Assembly: GCA_021083345.1 (NCBI GenBank)
Contig: JAJGRE010000003.1
Location: forward strand, 186,001-250,000
Direction: 5' to 3'
Source: Calditrichales bacterium MX18-03
GTDB taxonomy: Bacteria; Bacillota; Clostridia; Lutisporales; Lutisporaceae
DNA length: 64,000 nucleotides
Below are positions 26,056-35,535 of this stretch, piece after piece; within the stretch, counting starts at the first letter, position 1, and every line of letters begins with the position of its first letter. A model generated the notes under the pieces. The model was given only the letters and a program-made list of their open reading frames with translations. It did no database searches and was not told where the DNA came from. A program made the position numbers and the translations under genes.

Positions 26056-29000
26056 TTAAACATATTGGATTTCATAACTGCCTGCATAGACATTCCCCAG
26101 GTTGCCGTCTATGGACAAGCAGTCACCCGAGCGGAAGACGAAACCGTTGATGCTGCAGGTTTTCTCTGTTTCATTGACCAGCAGCCCCTTGCAGTTGACC
26201 ACGCATACCTTGCCCAGGCTTCCTGCAGTGACAGCTGCATGGGAGGTGGCCCCACCCTTTCCGGTAATGAGTCCGTCACAGGTGAAGATCATGGGAATAT
26301 CGTCCGGTACGGTATCCGGCCTTACCAATATATGCTTCTCATCCGGATTCCGGCTGATGGATTCCTTCAGATCGCCCATGTCGAAGGTCAAGATGCCGCT
26401 GATAACGCCGCTGCCGATGCCGATACCCCTTCCTACCAGGTTCATCTGCTCCGGAGCCAGAGCAAAGGTCGTAATCTTCTTCTGCTTTTTGATTTTCTGG
26501 TTGCGCGTCTGCAGGATATAGAGATCCTTGGGGTCCTCGGACTCAAAAGTGAACTCGATCTCCTGATGGGCGAAGCCGTAAGCTTCAATCAGCTGCTGCG
26601 CCAGATCCTTCAAAGCGCTATAGATGCCCGGGAAGGCGGATTGCAGGGAGGTCTTGCAGTCACTGTAAAATTCCTTGCGCTGACTTTCCGAAACCGGCAG
26701 CGTATGCACCAGTCCGGAAACGATATCCTCTCCCTGACTGCACAGCGTGAAGTCTCCGTAAAGGTTGATCCCCGACTTTTCCTGACTGGGATCATGGGTA
26801 AAGACCACGCCGGTCCCCGAGCTGCCCGATATATTCCCCAAGGCCATTTTCTGAACGATGACGGCGGTTCCCCATTCATCGGCAATCTGCAGGTGCTCCC
26901 GGTAGTATTTTGCCCTGTGGGAGGACCATGAGTCGATGACGCTGACGATGGCTTCCTTCAACTGCTTGAAGGGGTCCTTTTCAATATGTATGCCGTAGTC
27001 GTTCAGAACGGCTTTATATGCAAAAGCAATGGTTTTCATTTGTTCCGGCGTAAAGTGAATCTTTTGCTCCACCCCGAATTTATTCTTGTGTTCCAGGATG
27101 ATGCTGTCGAAGATATCCCGGTCCACATTGTAAGCCATACCCCAGCTCTGAATGAAGCGGCGGTAGCAGTCCCATGAGGTCCATGCATAACCAGGCTTGC
27201 GGCTGAATGCTTCAGCAATGTCGTCATTCATGCCTACATTGAGGAAAGTCCGCATGGCGCCCGGCATGGAGATGGCCGTGCCGGACCGGACGGAAAAAAG
27301 CAGCGGGTTCCTGGGGTTGCCGAACTGCTGGCGGCTCATTTTCTCCAGTCCCCAGATATGGTTCAGGATGAATTGGTCCAGCTCCTGGTCCATATAGGCA
27401 TGCTCAACAATGGTGTCCTTATGCCTGAACAGCTCCGTTGTCAGCACAAATCCGGGCGGTATGGGAAAATCATATGCAATCAGCTTCTTCAGAAAGTAAG
27501 CCTTTGCCCCCAGGAATACAGGGTTATCCATTACAACCGTCTCTTCATACAAGGGGCTGACGATGAGATCCGGATCGTAGGTCATCATATTCTTGATCAG
27601 ATCGCTGGAATAGTTATCCACCATGCTTCTCAGGGTGCTGATGATATTGGTGATGAAGTTATCCAGATCCTGAATCAGGAAGGCCGATGTCAGGATCTCC
27701 CTGTAAAACTTCTCTGACTCCTTGTGCAGGAATTGCTTCATCTCAGCTTCAGGCAGGTCACCATTCAGCCCCGACAGCTGCGGGACAATAATGCGGAGAG
27801 GCTGCTCATAGATATAGATGAAGTATTCGTTGATGATTTCCTTGATGTTCTGGGCCATGAACTGAAAGATGTTGATATACTGGTCCAGTGAGAAGCTGGG
27901 AGAGGTAAGGCTGTATTTGAACATCTGGAAGTTGGAGTTAAAGCCCTGATTGTTGATGCCGTCCAGCTCCAGGCCTTCCTTGAAGAACTCCAGGACATCC
28001 AGTATATGTCTAAAGGTTTTTGCTGTTACATATTCCAGGTTGATAGCCTCAACCAGTTTGTTCATCAGTCTGGCGGCGATTTTTTCCAGTCGGAACATCA
28101 AGCCCAACGCCTCAAACTTGGGCTCAATATACTGTCCGTACATGGAGGGAATCCCGATGGCGATATGCCGCTTGTAATAAATATTCTCCCGAGCTTCGCT
28201 CTGGTTGGGATCCAGAATGATCTTCTTCAGATCCTCCATGAAGTTGTAAACCTGCCTCAGCGCTTCTTTTGACTCGTTTTTTTCCAGATGGCCCTGCAGG
28301 CTTTGGATGTCTTTATTGCTGAAAAAACGGTAGCCTTTCAGCATGGTGATGATATTCTCCGATTCCAGGGAGTACTTCTCCAGCAGCAGGGTGTACAGCT
28401 GGATCATATAGTGCAGCCGCTTCTTGTCTCTTCCGCTGCCACAGTTTATCTGCGAGATGGCCTGCTCCACCACCTTGTCGTCCATATCAAAAAGTGCATC
28501 TGGTTCAATTTCTTTCCGGGCGCAAAGCTCTGTCAGGATCTCATGCACATCCTTATACCATTCGCTGTCAAGCTCGATGGATTCTAATACATCAGCCGGC
28601 AGAAGGGGTTTCAGCGGCTCTAAATTGCCGTCGTACCAGAACCGGATGATCCGCCGGGTCAGATCGATATGCGTATTGTTGCTCTCTGTATGCACCTGCT
28701 TCCGCAGGAAATGCAGCAGCCGGTCCTTACGCCTTGAAAGCTCGTCAACGGCTGTGGTCACTTCCCTGAGCCTGCCCTCTGCGCCGATTTCTCTGAAGTA
28801 GACCGGGAAAGCCCGTGTCAGCTGCTTCATTTGCTTATAAACAGGTGCAATATTGGAATTCAGCAGCTTTGTAACATCCCTCTGAAACAGGTCGGTATCG
28901 GAAATAAAGATCCCGCCCAGCTTCAGATTGACGATCAAGGCCGACAGCAGTTCTTTCATCTCATCGGGTGCGTGGCCTACCAGCTCCAGCCAAACTCTTA

Positions 29001-30144
29001 TGTTCTTCACATGGTTGGTATTGACCTGCATCTGCCAGTCATCGGTGATCACGACTTCCCCCGGATGAGCAAAGCCCAGCCGGATCAGCTCACCGATATA
29101 GAAGGATATGATCTTCTGATCCCCGGTATCGATGACTTCCTTGCCCAATGTCAGAATGCAGTCTAAAACCGTACCCAGATGCTGCGTTTTCAGCTCCTCA
29201 AATAGCGAGATGATATTTCTCAGAAAGGAAGTGATCTCGTTTTCGTCCAATTCCTTCAGCACGTTCCGCAGCAGTCTGTTCATATCATATAACAGATGGT
29301 TCTTCAATTGTGCCATCCCTGGCAAATGCAGCAGGTAGAAGATGAAATATATCTTTTCCAGGGAGGTTTCAAACTTGTCAATAAACCGCCTGAAGTAGTT
29401 GGCAATGTCATTAAAGAAAAGAACTTCGGAAAGCTGCTCCCAGTTATCAGCATCCCGTATCTGCTGCCTGAGATGGCCATAAAAGGGCTTCCCGACCATT
29501 TCAAGCTTTTTGTCCGTCCCGGGCTGGAATAGTTCCTTTCTTTCCTCCAGCCAAGCTTCAACACCGGAGGTTTCTTCCCAGTAATCCACGCACTTTTCCA
29601 GTAATGTCCGGGTAATGCTGAACACCGGGCGGGCATACTCCGGCATCAATGCTATTTTATTGAGATACGTCTTGAAATAGCCGGAATTGCGGATATACAG
29701 GATCTCGTGACGCGCCATATCGGACTTGATCATGTCCATACATTCAGAAATGATGCCATCTGGGAAATTACCCTGCTTTGCCAGGCGATCCATGAATTTG
29801 ATGTGTGTGGTGATCAGCTGTTCCTTGATGTTTTCCTTGAGGTTTTCCTCCATCAAGCGCTTAAAGATATTCACCAGCACCATCAGTGCCCTACGGGATT
29901 CAGGCACGGAATTATAAAACCAGAGGTCTGTCAGGCTAATATTGTGCAAGCTGTCCAGAACATACTGGTAATTGATGTAATGGTGGTTCAGCTCGTTGAT
30001 GAATTCTTCTGTCCTTTTATGGATTCCCCAATAGGACTTGGAGAGCGCCGTAAACCATTGATGCTCTTCGGGTATGGTAATCTCCTTGTCTCTGGTTTCA
30101 GCCAGGTTGACTTCCAAAGCCAAAGACGAAAAGCTTTTCTCCAT
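26056..30144 (-). CDS. Giant PPDK-like protein: unknown N-terminal region, ATP-grasp and phosphohistidine domains, no PEP barrel
   Basis: This 1362-aa protein has two parts. Residues 1 to about 870 are helical, charged and not recognised. From about 871 it follows pyruvate phosphate dikinase: the nucleotide-binding part (FLGAKAYFLKKLIAYDFPIP, SVRSGTAISMPGAM, SGTGVVFTHDPS, EIEFTFE to about 1220), then the swivelling domain with phosphoacceptor His1302 in GKGGATSHAAV. The protein ends 60 residues later, so the C-terminal PEP/pyruvate TIM barrel is absent. It could phosphorylate another acceptor, as rifampin phosphotransferase or glucan dikinases do. GAGGGGATAG precedes the ATG. GAPDH follows. 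Confidence 0.85.
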   Translation of the reverse strand: MEKSFSSLALEVNLAETRDKEITIPEEHQWFTALSKSYWGIHKRTEEFINELNHHYINYQYVLDSLHNISLTDLWFYNSVPESRRALMVLVNIFKRLMEENLKENIKEQLITTHIKFMDRLAKQGNFPDGIISECMDMIKSDMARHEILYIRNSGYFKTYLNKIALMPEYARPVFSITRTLLEKCVDYWEETSGVEAWLEERKELFQPGTDKKLEMVGKPFYGHLRQQIRDADNWEQLSEVLFFNDIANYFRRFIDKFETSLEKIYFIFYLLHLPGMAQLKNHLLYDMNRLLRNVLKELDENEITSFLRNIISLFEELKTQHLGTVLDCILTLGKEVIDTGDQKIISFYIGELIRLGFAHPGEVVITDDWQMQVNTNHVKNIRVWLELVGHAPDEMKELLSALIVNLKLGGIFISDTDLFQRDVTKLLNSNIAPVYKQMKQLTRAFPVYFREIGAEGRLREVTTAVDELSRRKDRLLHFLRKQVHTESNNTHIDLTRRIIRFWYDGNLEPLKPLLPADVLESIELDSEWYKDVHEILTELCARKEIEPDALFDMDDKVVEQAISQINCGSGRDKKRLHYMIQLYTLLLEKYSLESENIITMLKGYRFFSNKDIQSLQGHLEKNESKEALRQVYNFMEDLKKIILDPNQSEARENIYYKRHIAIGIPSMYGQYIEPKFEALGLMFRLEKIAARLMNKLVEAINLEYVTAKTFRHILDVLEFFKEGLELDGINNQGFNSNFQMFKYSLTSPSFSLDQYINIFQFMAQNIKEIINEYFIYIYEQPLRIIVPQLSGLNGDLPEAEMKQFLHKESEKFYREILTSAFLIQDLDNFITNIISTLRSMVDNYSSDLIKNMMTYDPDLIVSPLYEETVVMDNPVFLGAKAYFLKKLIAYDFPIPPGFVLTTELFRHKDTIVEHAYMDQELDQFILNHIWGLEKMSRQQFGNPRNPLLFSVRSGTAISMPGAMRTFLNVGMNDDIAEAFSRKPGYAWTSWDCYRRFIQSWGMAYNVDRDIFDSIILEHKNKFGVEQKIHFTPEQMKTIAFAYKAVLNDYGIHIEKDPFKQLKEAIVSVIDSWSSHRAKYYREHLQIADEWGTAVIVQKMALGNISGSSGTGVVFTHDPSQEKSGINLYGDFTLCSQGEDIVSGLVHTLPVSESQRKEFYSDCKTSLQSAFPGIYSALKDLAQQLIEAYGFAHQEIEFTFESEDPKDLYILQTRNQKIKKQKKITTFALAPEQMNLVGRGIGIGSGVISGILTFDMGDLKESISRNPDEKHILVRPDTVPDDIPMIFTCDGLITGKGGATSHAAVTAGSLGKVCVVNCKGLLVNETEKTCSINGFVFRSGDCLSIDGNLGNVYAGSYEIQYV

Positions 30145-30198
30145 GAAACTATCCCCTCACTTCAAGCAAAAAAATAACCGTATAAATGGCTCTACTCT

Positions 30199-30207
30199 AT
30201 TATACCA
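30199..30207 (-). promoter_or_regulatory. Extended -10 promoter of the PPDK-like/GAPDH genes
   Basis: TGGTATAAT on the minus strand lies about 55 bases before the ATG. No good -35 is seen. The 225-base gap to grdB holds only this and the grdB terminator. Confidence 0.5.
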
Positions 30208-30312
30208 TGTTCTATGCAAAGATTGTATAAAAAACAGGTAAAAAATATATCACATTCGCCATATGTGCATCACAATTAGTAAAAATATTGCTTATTATCA
30301 TAATATTGAAAA

Positions 30313-30355
30313 AAGGACTGTGCAAAAACAGCTTCTGCGTTTCAGCACAATCCTT
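30313..30355 (-). terminator. Terminator of the grd genes
   Basis: AAGGATTGTGC pairs with GCACAGTCCTT across a 21-base loop and is followed by a U-run on the minus strand, 16 bases after the grdB stop. Confidence 0.75.
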
Positions 30356-30370
30356 CAGGCTCAGTCTTGT

Positions 30371-31681
30371 CTACTCAAAGACCGTTTGTTCCTTAACTTC
30401 GGTACACAAGGCGTTCAGAGCCTTTTCTACAATCCTTCTTCTTTTTTCCTTCTCTTGAACTGCTTCCAATTTTGGATCGCCCAGCGGATAGGGAATGGAT
30501 ACAGTGGGTACGATCCGGTTGGCTCCCACGGACATCGATATGGGTAAAATGGTGCATAGATGGGCAATGGGGATGCCATACCTTTCAATTTCTTTAACAA
30601 CCGTTGCACCGCAACGGGTACAAGTCCCTCACGTCGATACCAGCAGCACGGCATCCACCTTTTCCTGCTGAAGCATGGCACCAATTTCCTTACCGAATTG
30701 CACTGCATTGGCTACCGATGTCCCTGTTCCTGTTGTGGCATAATAGTACTCATGGACTTTGCCGATCCGACCGGATCGCTCCATTTCTCTCAGAACATCC
30801 AATGGCACGACACGGTTGGGGTCCAGGTTGGCGTAAACCGGGTCATAGCCCCCGTGTATCGTCTCATAAGACGATGCGTCCAAGGTGTCAAGCCCCGCCA
30901 GGGAATAGCGTCCGAACTTTGTCGCGCTGGCCGACTCGATGCGGTCCGGGTTTCCCTTTGGAACGATTCCGCCGCTGCTGACCAGAGCGATGGTGGCACT
31001 TGCCAGATTCTGCACCGGTGGAGCCGGATCGACCCGATCAAAATCTGCCATGGGCATTTCGGTTTCAAAGGCTTCTCCCCTCAGTCTGGCCAGCAGCATT
31101 TCCACAGCCCTGGCCGATCCGTTCTTTTCAGAAAATACGGTTTTGCGAATCCCCTTGGGTATGTAGCCTTCCTCCTCCGGTGTTCCTATAGGAAGCTGCC
31201 TCAAGAGCTTTGGTGCAAAGCCTGCCATTTTAGACAGTACTGATTTCATCCCCGCAGCCGAGTCCCCTGTTTCAATGATATAAATATCCTTTTTGCATGC
31301 ATCAACGCCGGGGTTCTCCCGGTACATACCTGTAACGGCCGGAATACCAAGTAATGCCGCTGCTTCCCTGCACAGCTCGGCACAGGCCATGCCATAGCGT
31401 CCTGCGTTAAATGCCGGACCTGCCACCAGCAGCTCCGCACCTGTCTGCTTCAGCATCTCCAGGATCCGCTTCAATGCCTCCGGCTTATTTTCATTGAAAT
31501 AATTGTCGCCGCAAACCACAGTCCCTACGACGCTGCCCCAGTCCCTGGCCATACCGTCGAAAACCGCAGCCGGGCCTACTGCTTCCTCCCGAAGGATCGG
31601 CTCCATGCCTGCCTTGTCCTCCCCGCCTGCCTGACCGAAGAACTGATTCAGATAATAAATAATCCGAACGGGTGTATCCAT
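30371..31681 (-). CDS. grdB: Selenoprotein B of glycine/sarcosine/betaine reductase, with in-frame UGA (selenocysteine)
   Basis: Translation runs 350 codons to a TGA (complement at 30629-30631) and continues in the same frame for 85 codons to TAG. With selenocysteine at residue 351 the product is 436 aa, the family's normal size. The sequence around it is VST-U-GTCTRCGA, the expected redox motif of GrdB/GrdF/GrdH. Upstream features include NQFFGQAGGEDKAG and DGSxSExTIHGGYDPVYANxDPNR-like segments. With the GrdE-type partner it forms the substrate-specific component that releases ammonia or an amine and passes a carboxymethyl group to selenoprotein A. The start is the second ATG after GAGGAGGG. 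Which substrate it uses cannot be told from sequence reading alone. Confidence 0.93.
30601..30617 (-). promoter_or_regulatory. SECIS-like stem-loop after the grdB UGA
   Basis: A perfect 7-bp stem, CCGTTGC / GCAACGG, with a GGT apical loop begins 11 bases after the UGA, inside the coding region. Position and G/U-bearing apical loop suit a bacterial SECIS for SelB. Confidence 0.65.
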
Positions 31682-31700
31682 TTCCATCCCTCCTCTCTGA

Positions 31701-32990
31701 TCAATATAGTTTGGTTGTGACATTGAAATATCCGATTTCCGAGGTGGAGCCGATGATGGCGTTCAACTCGCACCGGATGGTGCCGTCTGCTAAAAGGCTT
31801 TCATCATACCCCCCCGATAGGTTCGCAATGGCTTTGTCGTTGCCCAACACCCGGTCAGCCGGCTCCAAACTGATCAGATGGCTGACATTTCCCGTAGAGA
31901 CCACTGCCTTCGCTTCCGGAGTGGTATCGGCCAGGGGCTGTGAGCTGCCGTCCCGCCCGGCGCACTCGTCAGTAATCAGGACTGCCTTGATGCCTTGCTC
32001 CTCCAGCTTCCGACAGATCATAAGAAGGTCGGTATCGGTATTCCCATAGCCTTCTTCCGTCACAATAGCGCCTTCTGCACCGATGAGCAAGGCTAAATTA
32101 ACGGCATGATTTGCCGACCGTATTTTCCCTTCCAGTGTGACCAGCTCCGGTGTCAAGATGACACCAAGGAAATTAAGTTCTTTTCCGTGCTTGTTGTATA
32201 ATTCCCTGATGACTGAGTTATTGAGATGCTGGTAAGTGGTGATTTTATCACAGGCAGCCACGCAATTGCCGCTAACCACAGCGCCGTCCAATATCTCATT
32301 GGGATGGAACAGCGTGGGCAGCATCTGCTTTGCATCAATGCCGTAGACATAAGTGTCATGCAGCAGCCCTTGGGATATGAGCATCTCAATGTAAACCACC
32401 TTTGGCAGCTCGGGATATTTCCTGACGCATTCCGCTATGCTGCCCCATTCAAACACTTCCAATTCGTCCGGCTCACAGTCCTTTGCAAGCGCTCCTACCC
32501 ATGCGCTTGCTTTAAGACCGGCCAATCTGACTACCTCTTCATGTTCATGGGGCGTCAGACCCTGAACGGGCTTGATGTCAACAACCAGGTTGAGTGTTCT
32601 GGAAAAGGGCGTATATCGGGCCCCTTCACCCCACATATCGATGATACCCTCCTGAATGCCTACGATATCGCCGATGGTAACCACAGCCATACCGCTGAGC
32701 GCATGCGTCCTCCCGCTGCCAGCCTTGGCTATCTTATGCGTCACCCCAGGGAAGCCTCCGCCTTCTCCCTTCACTTTTACTCTGGGTTCAATGACGTCTT
32801 TGACGGGAATGATCCGCGTTCGTTCCCCCGGCTTGGCAATTTCCAATCCCACGGCAGCGATCCTACGGTCTTCCATCAGTTTTTCGATCAGGGCAGCCTT
32901 ATCGAGGGTCACTGTGCCGTCTTTATCAAGCTTGCTGTCAGGACCGAACTGCAGTTCTTTGATCCAAATTTTACCCAATTCCCACTTCAT
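31701..32990 (-). CDS. grdE: Glycine/sarcosine/betaine reductase component B proprotein (GrdE-like)
   Basis: This 429-aa proprotein is cleaved in this family at an internal cysteine to give two subunits, the C-terminal one starting with a pyruvoyl group. The cysteine is visible at about residue 243 in VSGNCVAACDKITTYQH. Other landmarks are RTHALSGMAVVTIGDI and VTEEGYGNTDTDLLM. The pyruvoyl group binds the amino substrate as a Schiff base, and the GrdB-like selenoprotein finishes the cleavage. The start is the ATG after GGAGGTG, not the upstream GTG. It overlaps grdX by 20 bases and precedes grdB by 19. Confidence 0.92.
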   Translation of the reverse strand: MKWELGKIWIKELQFGPDSKLDKDGTVTLDKAALIEKLMEDRRIAAVGLEIAKPGERTRIIPVKDVIEPRVKVKGEGGGFPGVTHKIAKAGSGRTHALSGMAVVTIGDIVGIQEGIIDMWGEGARYTPFSRTLNLVVDIKPVQGLTPHEHEEVVRLAGLKASAWVGALAKDCEPDELEVFEWGSIAECVRKYPELPKVVYIEMLISQGLLHDTYVYGIDAKQMLPTLFHPNEILDGAVVSGNCVAACDKITTYQHLNNSVIRELYNKHGKELNFLGVILTPELVTLEGKIRSANHAVNLALLIGAEGAIVTEEGYGNTDTDLLMICRKLEEQGIKAVLITDECAGRDGSSQPLADTTPEAKAVVSTGNVSHLISLEPADRVLGNDKAIANLSGGYDESLLADGTIRCELNAIIGSTSEIGYFNVTTKLY

Positions 32991-33360
32991 GTGCTTCACC
33001 TCCGCTAATTAAAGAATCATATGCCTTTAAGAGCTCCAGGTCAAGGTACTGATAGTCTCCGTCATGCCGGCAGTCCGTCCCCCTTTCCTCCAAATGCTTC
33101 CGGTGAAGCCGGATGCTGTTCTCCATGACCTCCACCTGAAATGCATCCGGATTTCCATATCCGGCTTTCATGAGTATGGACCGATAAGGCGAATAAAACA
33201 GTTTCAGGCTGGCAGGCAAGGGGTGGCTGATGAGCCCGTAACCCCGGTGGAGGAGGTCCCTCGCTTCTGTCAGAACCGAATCAACCGTTCCTGTTACAAA
33301 GCGTATATTCTTGTGCTGTTTTGCAACCAGGTTGTTATTGGTTACGATAAGGTAATTCAA
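32971..33360 (-). CDS. grdX: GrdX family protein
   Basis: This 129-aa small protein begins with an N-Y-L-I-V-T-N-N-N-L-V strand and contains a GYGLISHPLPASLKLFYSPYRS segment, typical of GrdX, encoded at the head of glycine reductase operons. Its function is not established. The start is a TTG, 8 bases after a run of G residues; no ATG near the N-terminus fits the family. Gene order grdX-grdE-grdB, without grdA, grdC, grdD or thioredoxin genes, suggests an accessory or second copy of component B. A TATAAT at 33413-33418 (complement) is a possible promoter. Confidence 0.85.
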   Translation of the reverse strand: MNYLIVTNNNLVAKQHKNIRFVTGTVDSVLTEARDLLHRGYGLISHPLPASLKLFYSPYRSILMKAGYGNPDAFQVEVMENSIRLHRKHLEERGTDCRHDGDYQYLDLELLKAYDSLISGGEAHEVGIG

Positions 33361-33470
33361 ACGGCATCCCCCCCATTTTGATATAATGTCCCGGCCATAC
33401 AAACTGCAATATATTATACTTCAATTTCAAACAGGGATATTCCTCCAGAAACGTTGAAATCTTCAAAAAA

Positions 33471-33506
33471 AACTTTAATCCCGCGGCATGCCACGGGATC
33501 AAAGTT
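33471..33506 (-). terminator. Terminator of the bcd-etf operon
   Basis: A long stem (AACTTTGATCCCG / CGCGGGATTAAAGTT with a CATG-containing tip) is followed by eight U residues on the minus strand, just after etfA. Confidence 0.85.
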
Positions 33507-33514
33507 TCCATCCG

Positions 33515-34711
33515 CTATTCTTCAGCCTTAAGCGCCTTTATTTCTTCCACCATCATGGGTACAACCTTGTGCAAGTCGCCAACGATTCCATAATCGGCTA
33601 CATCAAAAATCGGCGCTTCCGGGTTTTTATTGACGGCTATGATGCACTCGCTGGTCTGCATGCCGGCCAGGTGCTGAATGGCACCGGAAATACCGCATGC
33701 GATATAGATTTTAGGCCTCACGGTTTTGCCCGTCTGACCCACCTGATGGTCATGGGAGATCCAGCCGCTGTCCACTGCCGCACGGGAGGAACCGACAACC
33801 CCGCCTAGCTCTGCCGCCAGCTGCGACAGCATTTCAAAGCCTTCCGGACCGCCCAGTCCCCTTCCGCCCGATACAATGATTTCAGCGTCCACCAAATTGA
33901 CTGCCTGTTTGGCTGATTTGACGATCTCCATTACCCTGACGCGCAGATCCGCTTCGGACAGGTTGACTTCCACCTTTTCGATCCTGCCGCTGCGCCACAT
34001 GTCCGGCACCAGCTTTTTCATGACGCCCGGCCTGACTGTAGCCATCTGCGGCCGGTGCTTCGGTGTGATGATGGTGGCCATGATATTTCCTCCGAAAGCC
34101 GGTCTTGTCTGCAGCAGGATCTTCTGCTCATCATCGATTTCCAATTTGGTGCAGTCCGCTGTCAGACCGGTATCCAGCCTGGCAGCTATCCTCGGCCCCA
34201 GATCCCTTCCGATATTGGTGGCACCGATTAGGATGATCTCCGGTTTCTTTTCATTGACCAGTTCAACGACTGCTTTCGTGTAGCCGTCAGTGGTATATAG
34301 CTTCAGCTGTGGATGCTCTGCATAGACCACCTGGTCCGCACCATAATGAATCAACTCATTGCACAAGGAATCCACCTGATAACCCAACAGCAGCGCGGAG
34401 AGCTCCACGCCCAGCCTGTCGGCCAGCTTTCTGCCTTCACCCAGCAGTTCCAGCGCTGTGCTCATCAGCTTACCATTCCGCTGCTCGGCAAATACCCAGA
34501 CGCCTTTGTATCCAGACAGGTCCCTGGCTTTCTTTTCTATCTTGTCCACTTCGATTGCTTTGAATTTGCAGGAGGTTTCACAGGCACCGCAGCCGGTACA
34601 GCTATCATTCAAAACAGCTTTGCCTTCTTTGATTTCAATTGCATTGAAAGGACAGGATTTTAAGCACAGCTTACATCCGATGCATTTTTCCTTTAAGATT
34701 CTGACGCCCAT
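33515..34711 (-). CDS. etfA: Electron transfer flavoprotein alpha subunit with N-terminal 2[4Fe-4S] ferredoxin domain
   Basis: This 398-aa protein carries two CxxCxxCxxxC clusters ([12 protein letters not shown] and [11 protein letters not shown], residues about 11-53) ahead of a standard EtfA. The FAD-binding C-terminus has [24 protein letters not shown] and [12 protein letters not shown], with [10 protein letters not shown]. Fused ferredoxin domains occur in some anaerobe EtfA proteins linked to electron bifurcation or confurcation. It lies 11 bases after etfB. Confidence 0.95.
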   Translation of the reverse strand: MGVRILKEKCIGCKLCLKSCPFNAIEIKEGKAVLNDSCTGCGACETSCKFKAIEVDKIEKKARDLSGYKGVWVFAEQRNGKLMSTALELLGEGRKLADRLGVELSALLLGYQVDSLCNELIHYGADQVVYAEHPQLKLYTTDGYTKAVVELVNEKKPEIILIGATNIGRDLGPRIAARLDTGLTADCTKLEIDDEQKILLQTRPAFGGNIMATIITPKHRPQMATVRPGVMKKLVPDMWRSGRIEKVEVNLSEADLRVRVMEIVKSAKQAVNLVDAEIIVSGGRGLGGPEGFEMLSQLAAELGGVVGSSRAAVDSGWISHDHQVGQTGKTVRPKIYIACGISGAIQHLAGMQTSECIIAVNKNPEAPIFDVADYGIVGDLHKVVPMMVEEIKALKAEE

Positions 34712-34722
34712 TTTTTTCCTCC

Positions 34723-35511
34723 CTATATGATATTCTTATCTTTTAATCTGCTGAAAAGGTCCTTGACGGTTTCTTTGCTGCAGCCGTCCAGCAGCATGCC
34801 CTTTCCTTTGGGGGCAGGAGTAAAGGTTCTTTTTACATTTGTAGGAGAACCGTTCAGGCCGATGATATCCGGGTCGATATCCAGATCCTTGGCGCTCATT
34901 AATTCAACGGTTTTCTCCCGGTAAGCCTCAAAAACTCCTTTTACCCCCGGATACCTGGGTACGTTCAATTCCTTGATGGCTGTCAGCAGGCAAGGCATCT
35001 TGACGCTTAGTGCTTCATAACCGTCCTCCAGAGCTCTGTGAGCCAGGACCATATCCTCCTGAATCTCCAGATGCTTCACATAGGTTATCTGCGGCAGATC
35101 CAGTTTTTCCGCCACTTGGGGTCCTACCTGCGCCGTATCTCCATCAATGGCCTGTCTTCCGCAGAAGATGATGTCATAATGCCCCAGCTTCCGGATGGCG
35201 GCTGTTAATGTATTGGACGTAGCCCAGGTGTCTGCACCGGCAAAGGCTCTGTCTGATATCAGGACTGCTCTGTCGGCACCCATTGCCAAAGCCTCACGGA
35301 GTGCGACGTCGGCCTGGGGCGGCCCCATCGTAATGACCGTTATTTCAACATCCTTGTACCGGTCCTTGAGTCGCAGGGCTTCCTCCAATGCGTTCCTGTC
35401 ATCATGGTTGATGATGCTTGGAACACCGTCACGAATCAGCGTGCCTGTCTTGGGGTCCAGTTTGACCTCGTTGGTATCCGGTACCTGTTTGATACATACG
35501 AATATTTTCAT
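34723..35511 (-). CDS. etfB: Electron transfer flavoprotein beta subunit
   Basis: This 262-aa protein has the EtfB opening [16 protein letters not shown] and the AMP/FAD-binding [20 protein letters not shown] and [18 protein letters not shown] region. In bifurcating Etf the beta subunit binds the second FAD, which splits NADH electrons between ferredoxin and the acyl-CoA dehydrogenase; the DTAQVGP stretch agrees with FAD rather than AMP binding but does not prove it. AGGAGGT precedes the ATG. Confidence 0.95.
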   Translation of the reverse strand: MKIFVCIKQVPDTNEVKLDPKTGTLIRDGVPSIINHDDRNALEEALRLKDRYKDVEITVITMGPPQADVALREALAMGADRAVLISDRAFAGADTWATSNTLTAAIRKLGHYDIIFCGRQAIDGDTAQVGPQVAEKLDLPQITYVKHLEIQEDMVLAHRALEDGYEALSVKMPCLLTAIKELNVPRYPGVKGVFEAYREKTVELMSAKDLDIDPDIIGLNGSPTNVKRTFTPAPKGKGMLLDGCSKETVKDLFSRLKDKNII

Positions 35512-35535
35512 TTCATTACCTCCTTCTTTTCCGTT

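Noticed and set aside
30629-31723. grdB read as a 364-aa truncated or broken gene ending at TGA
   Set aside because: The frame continues with family-conserved residues to the normal length, a SECIS-like hairpin follows the TGA, and grdX/grdE are intact beside it.
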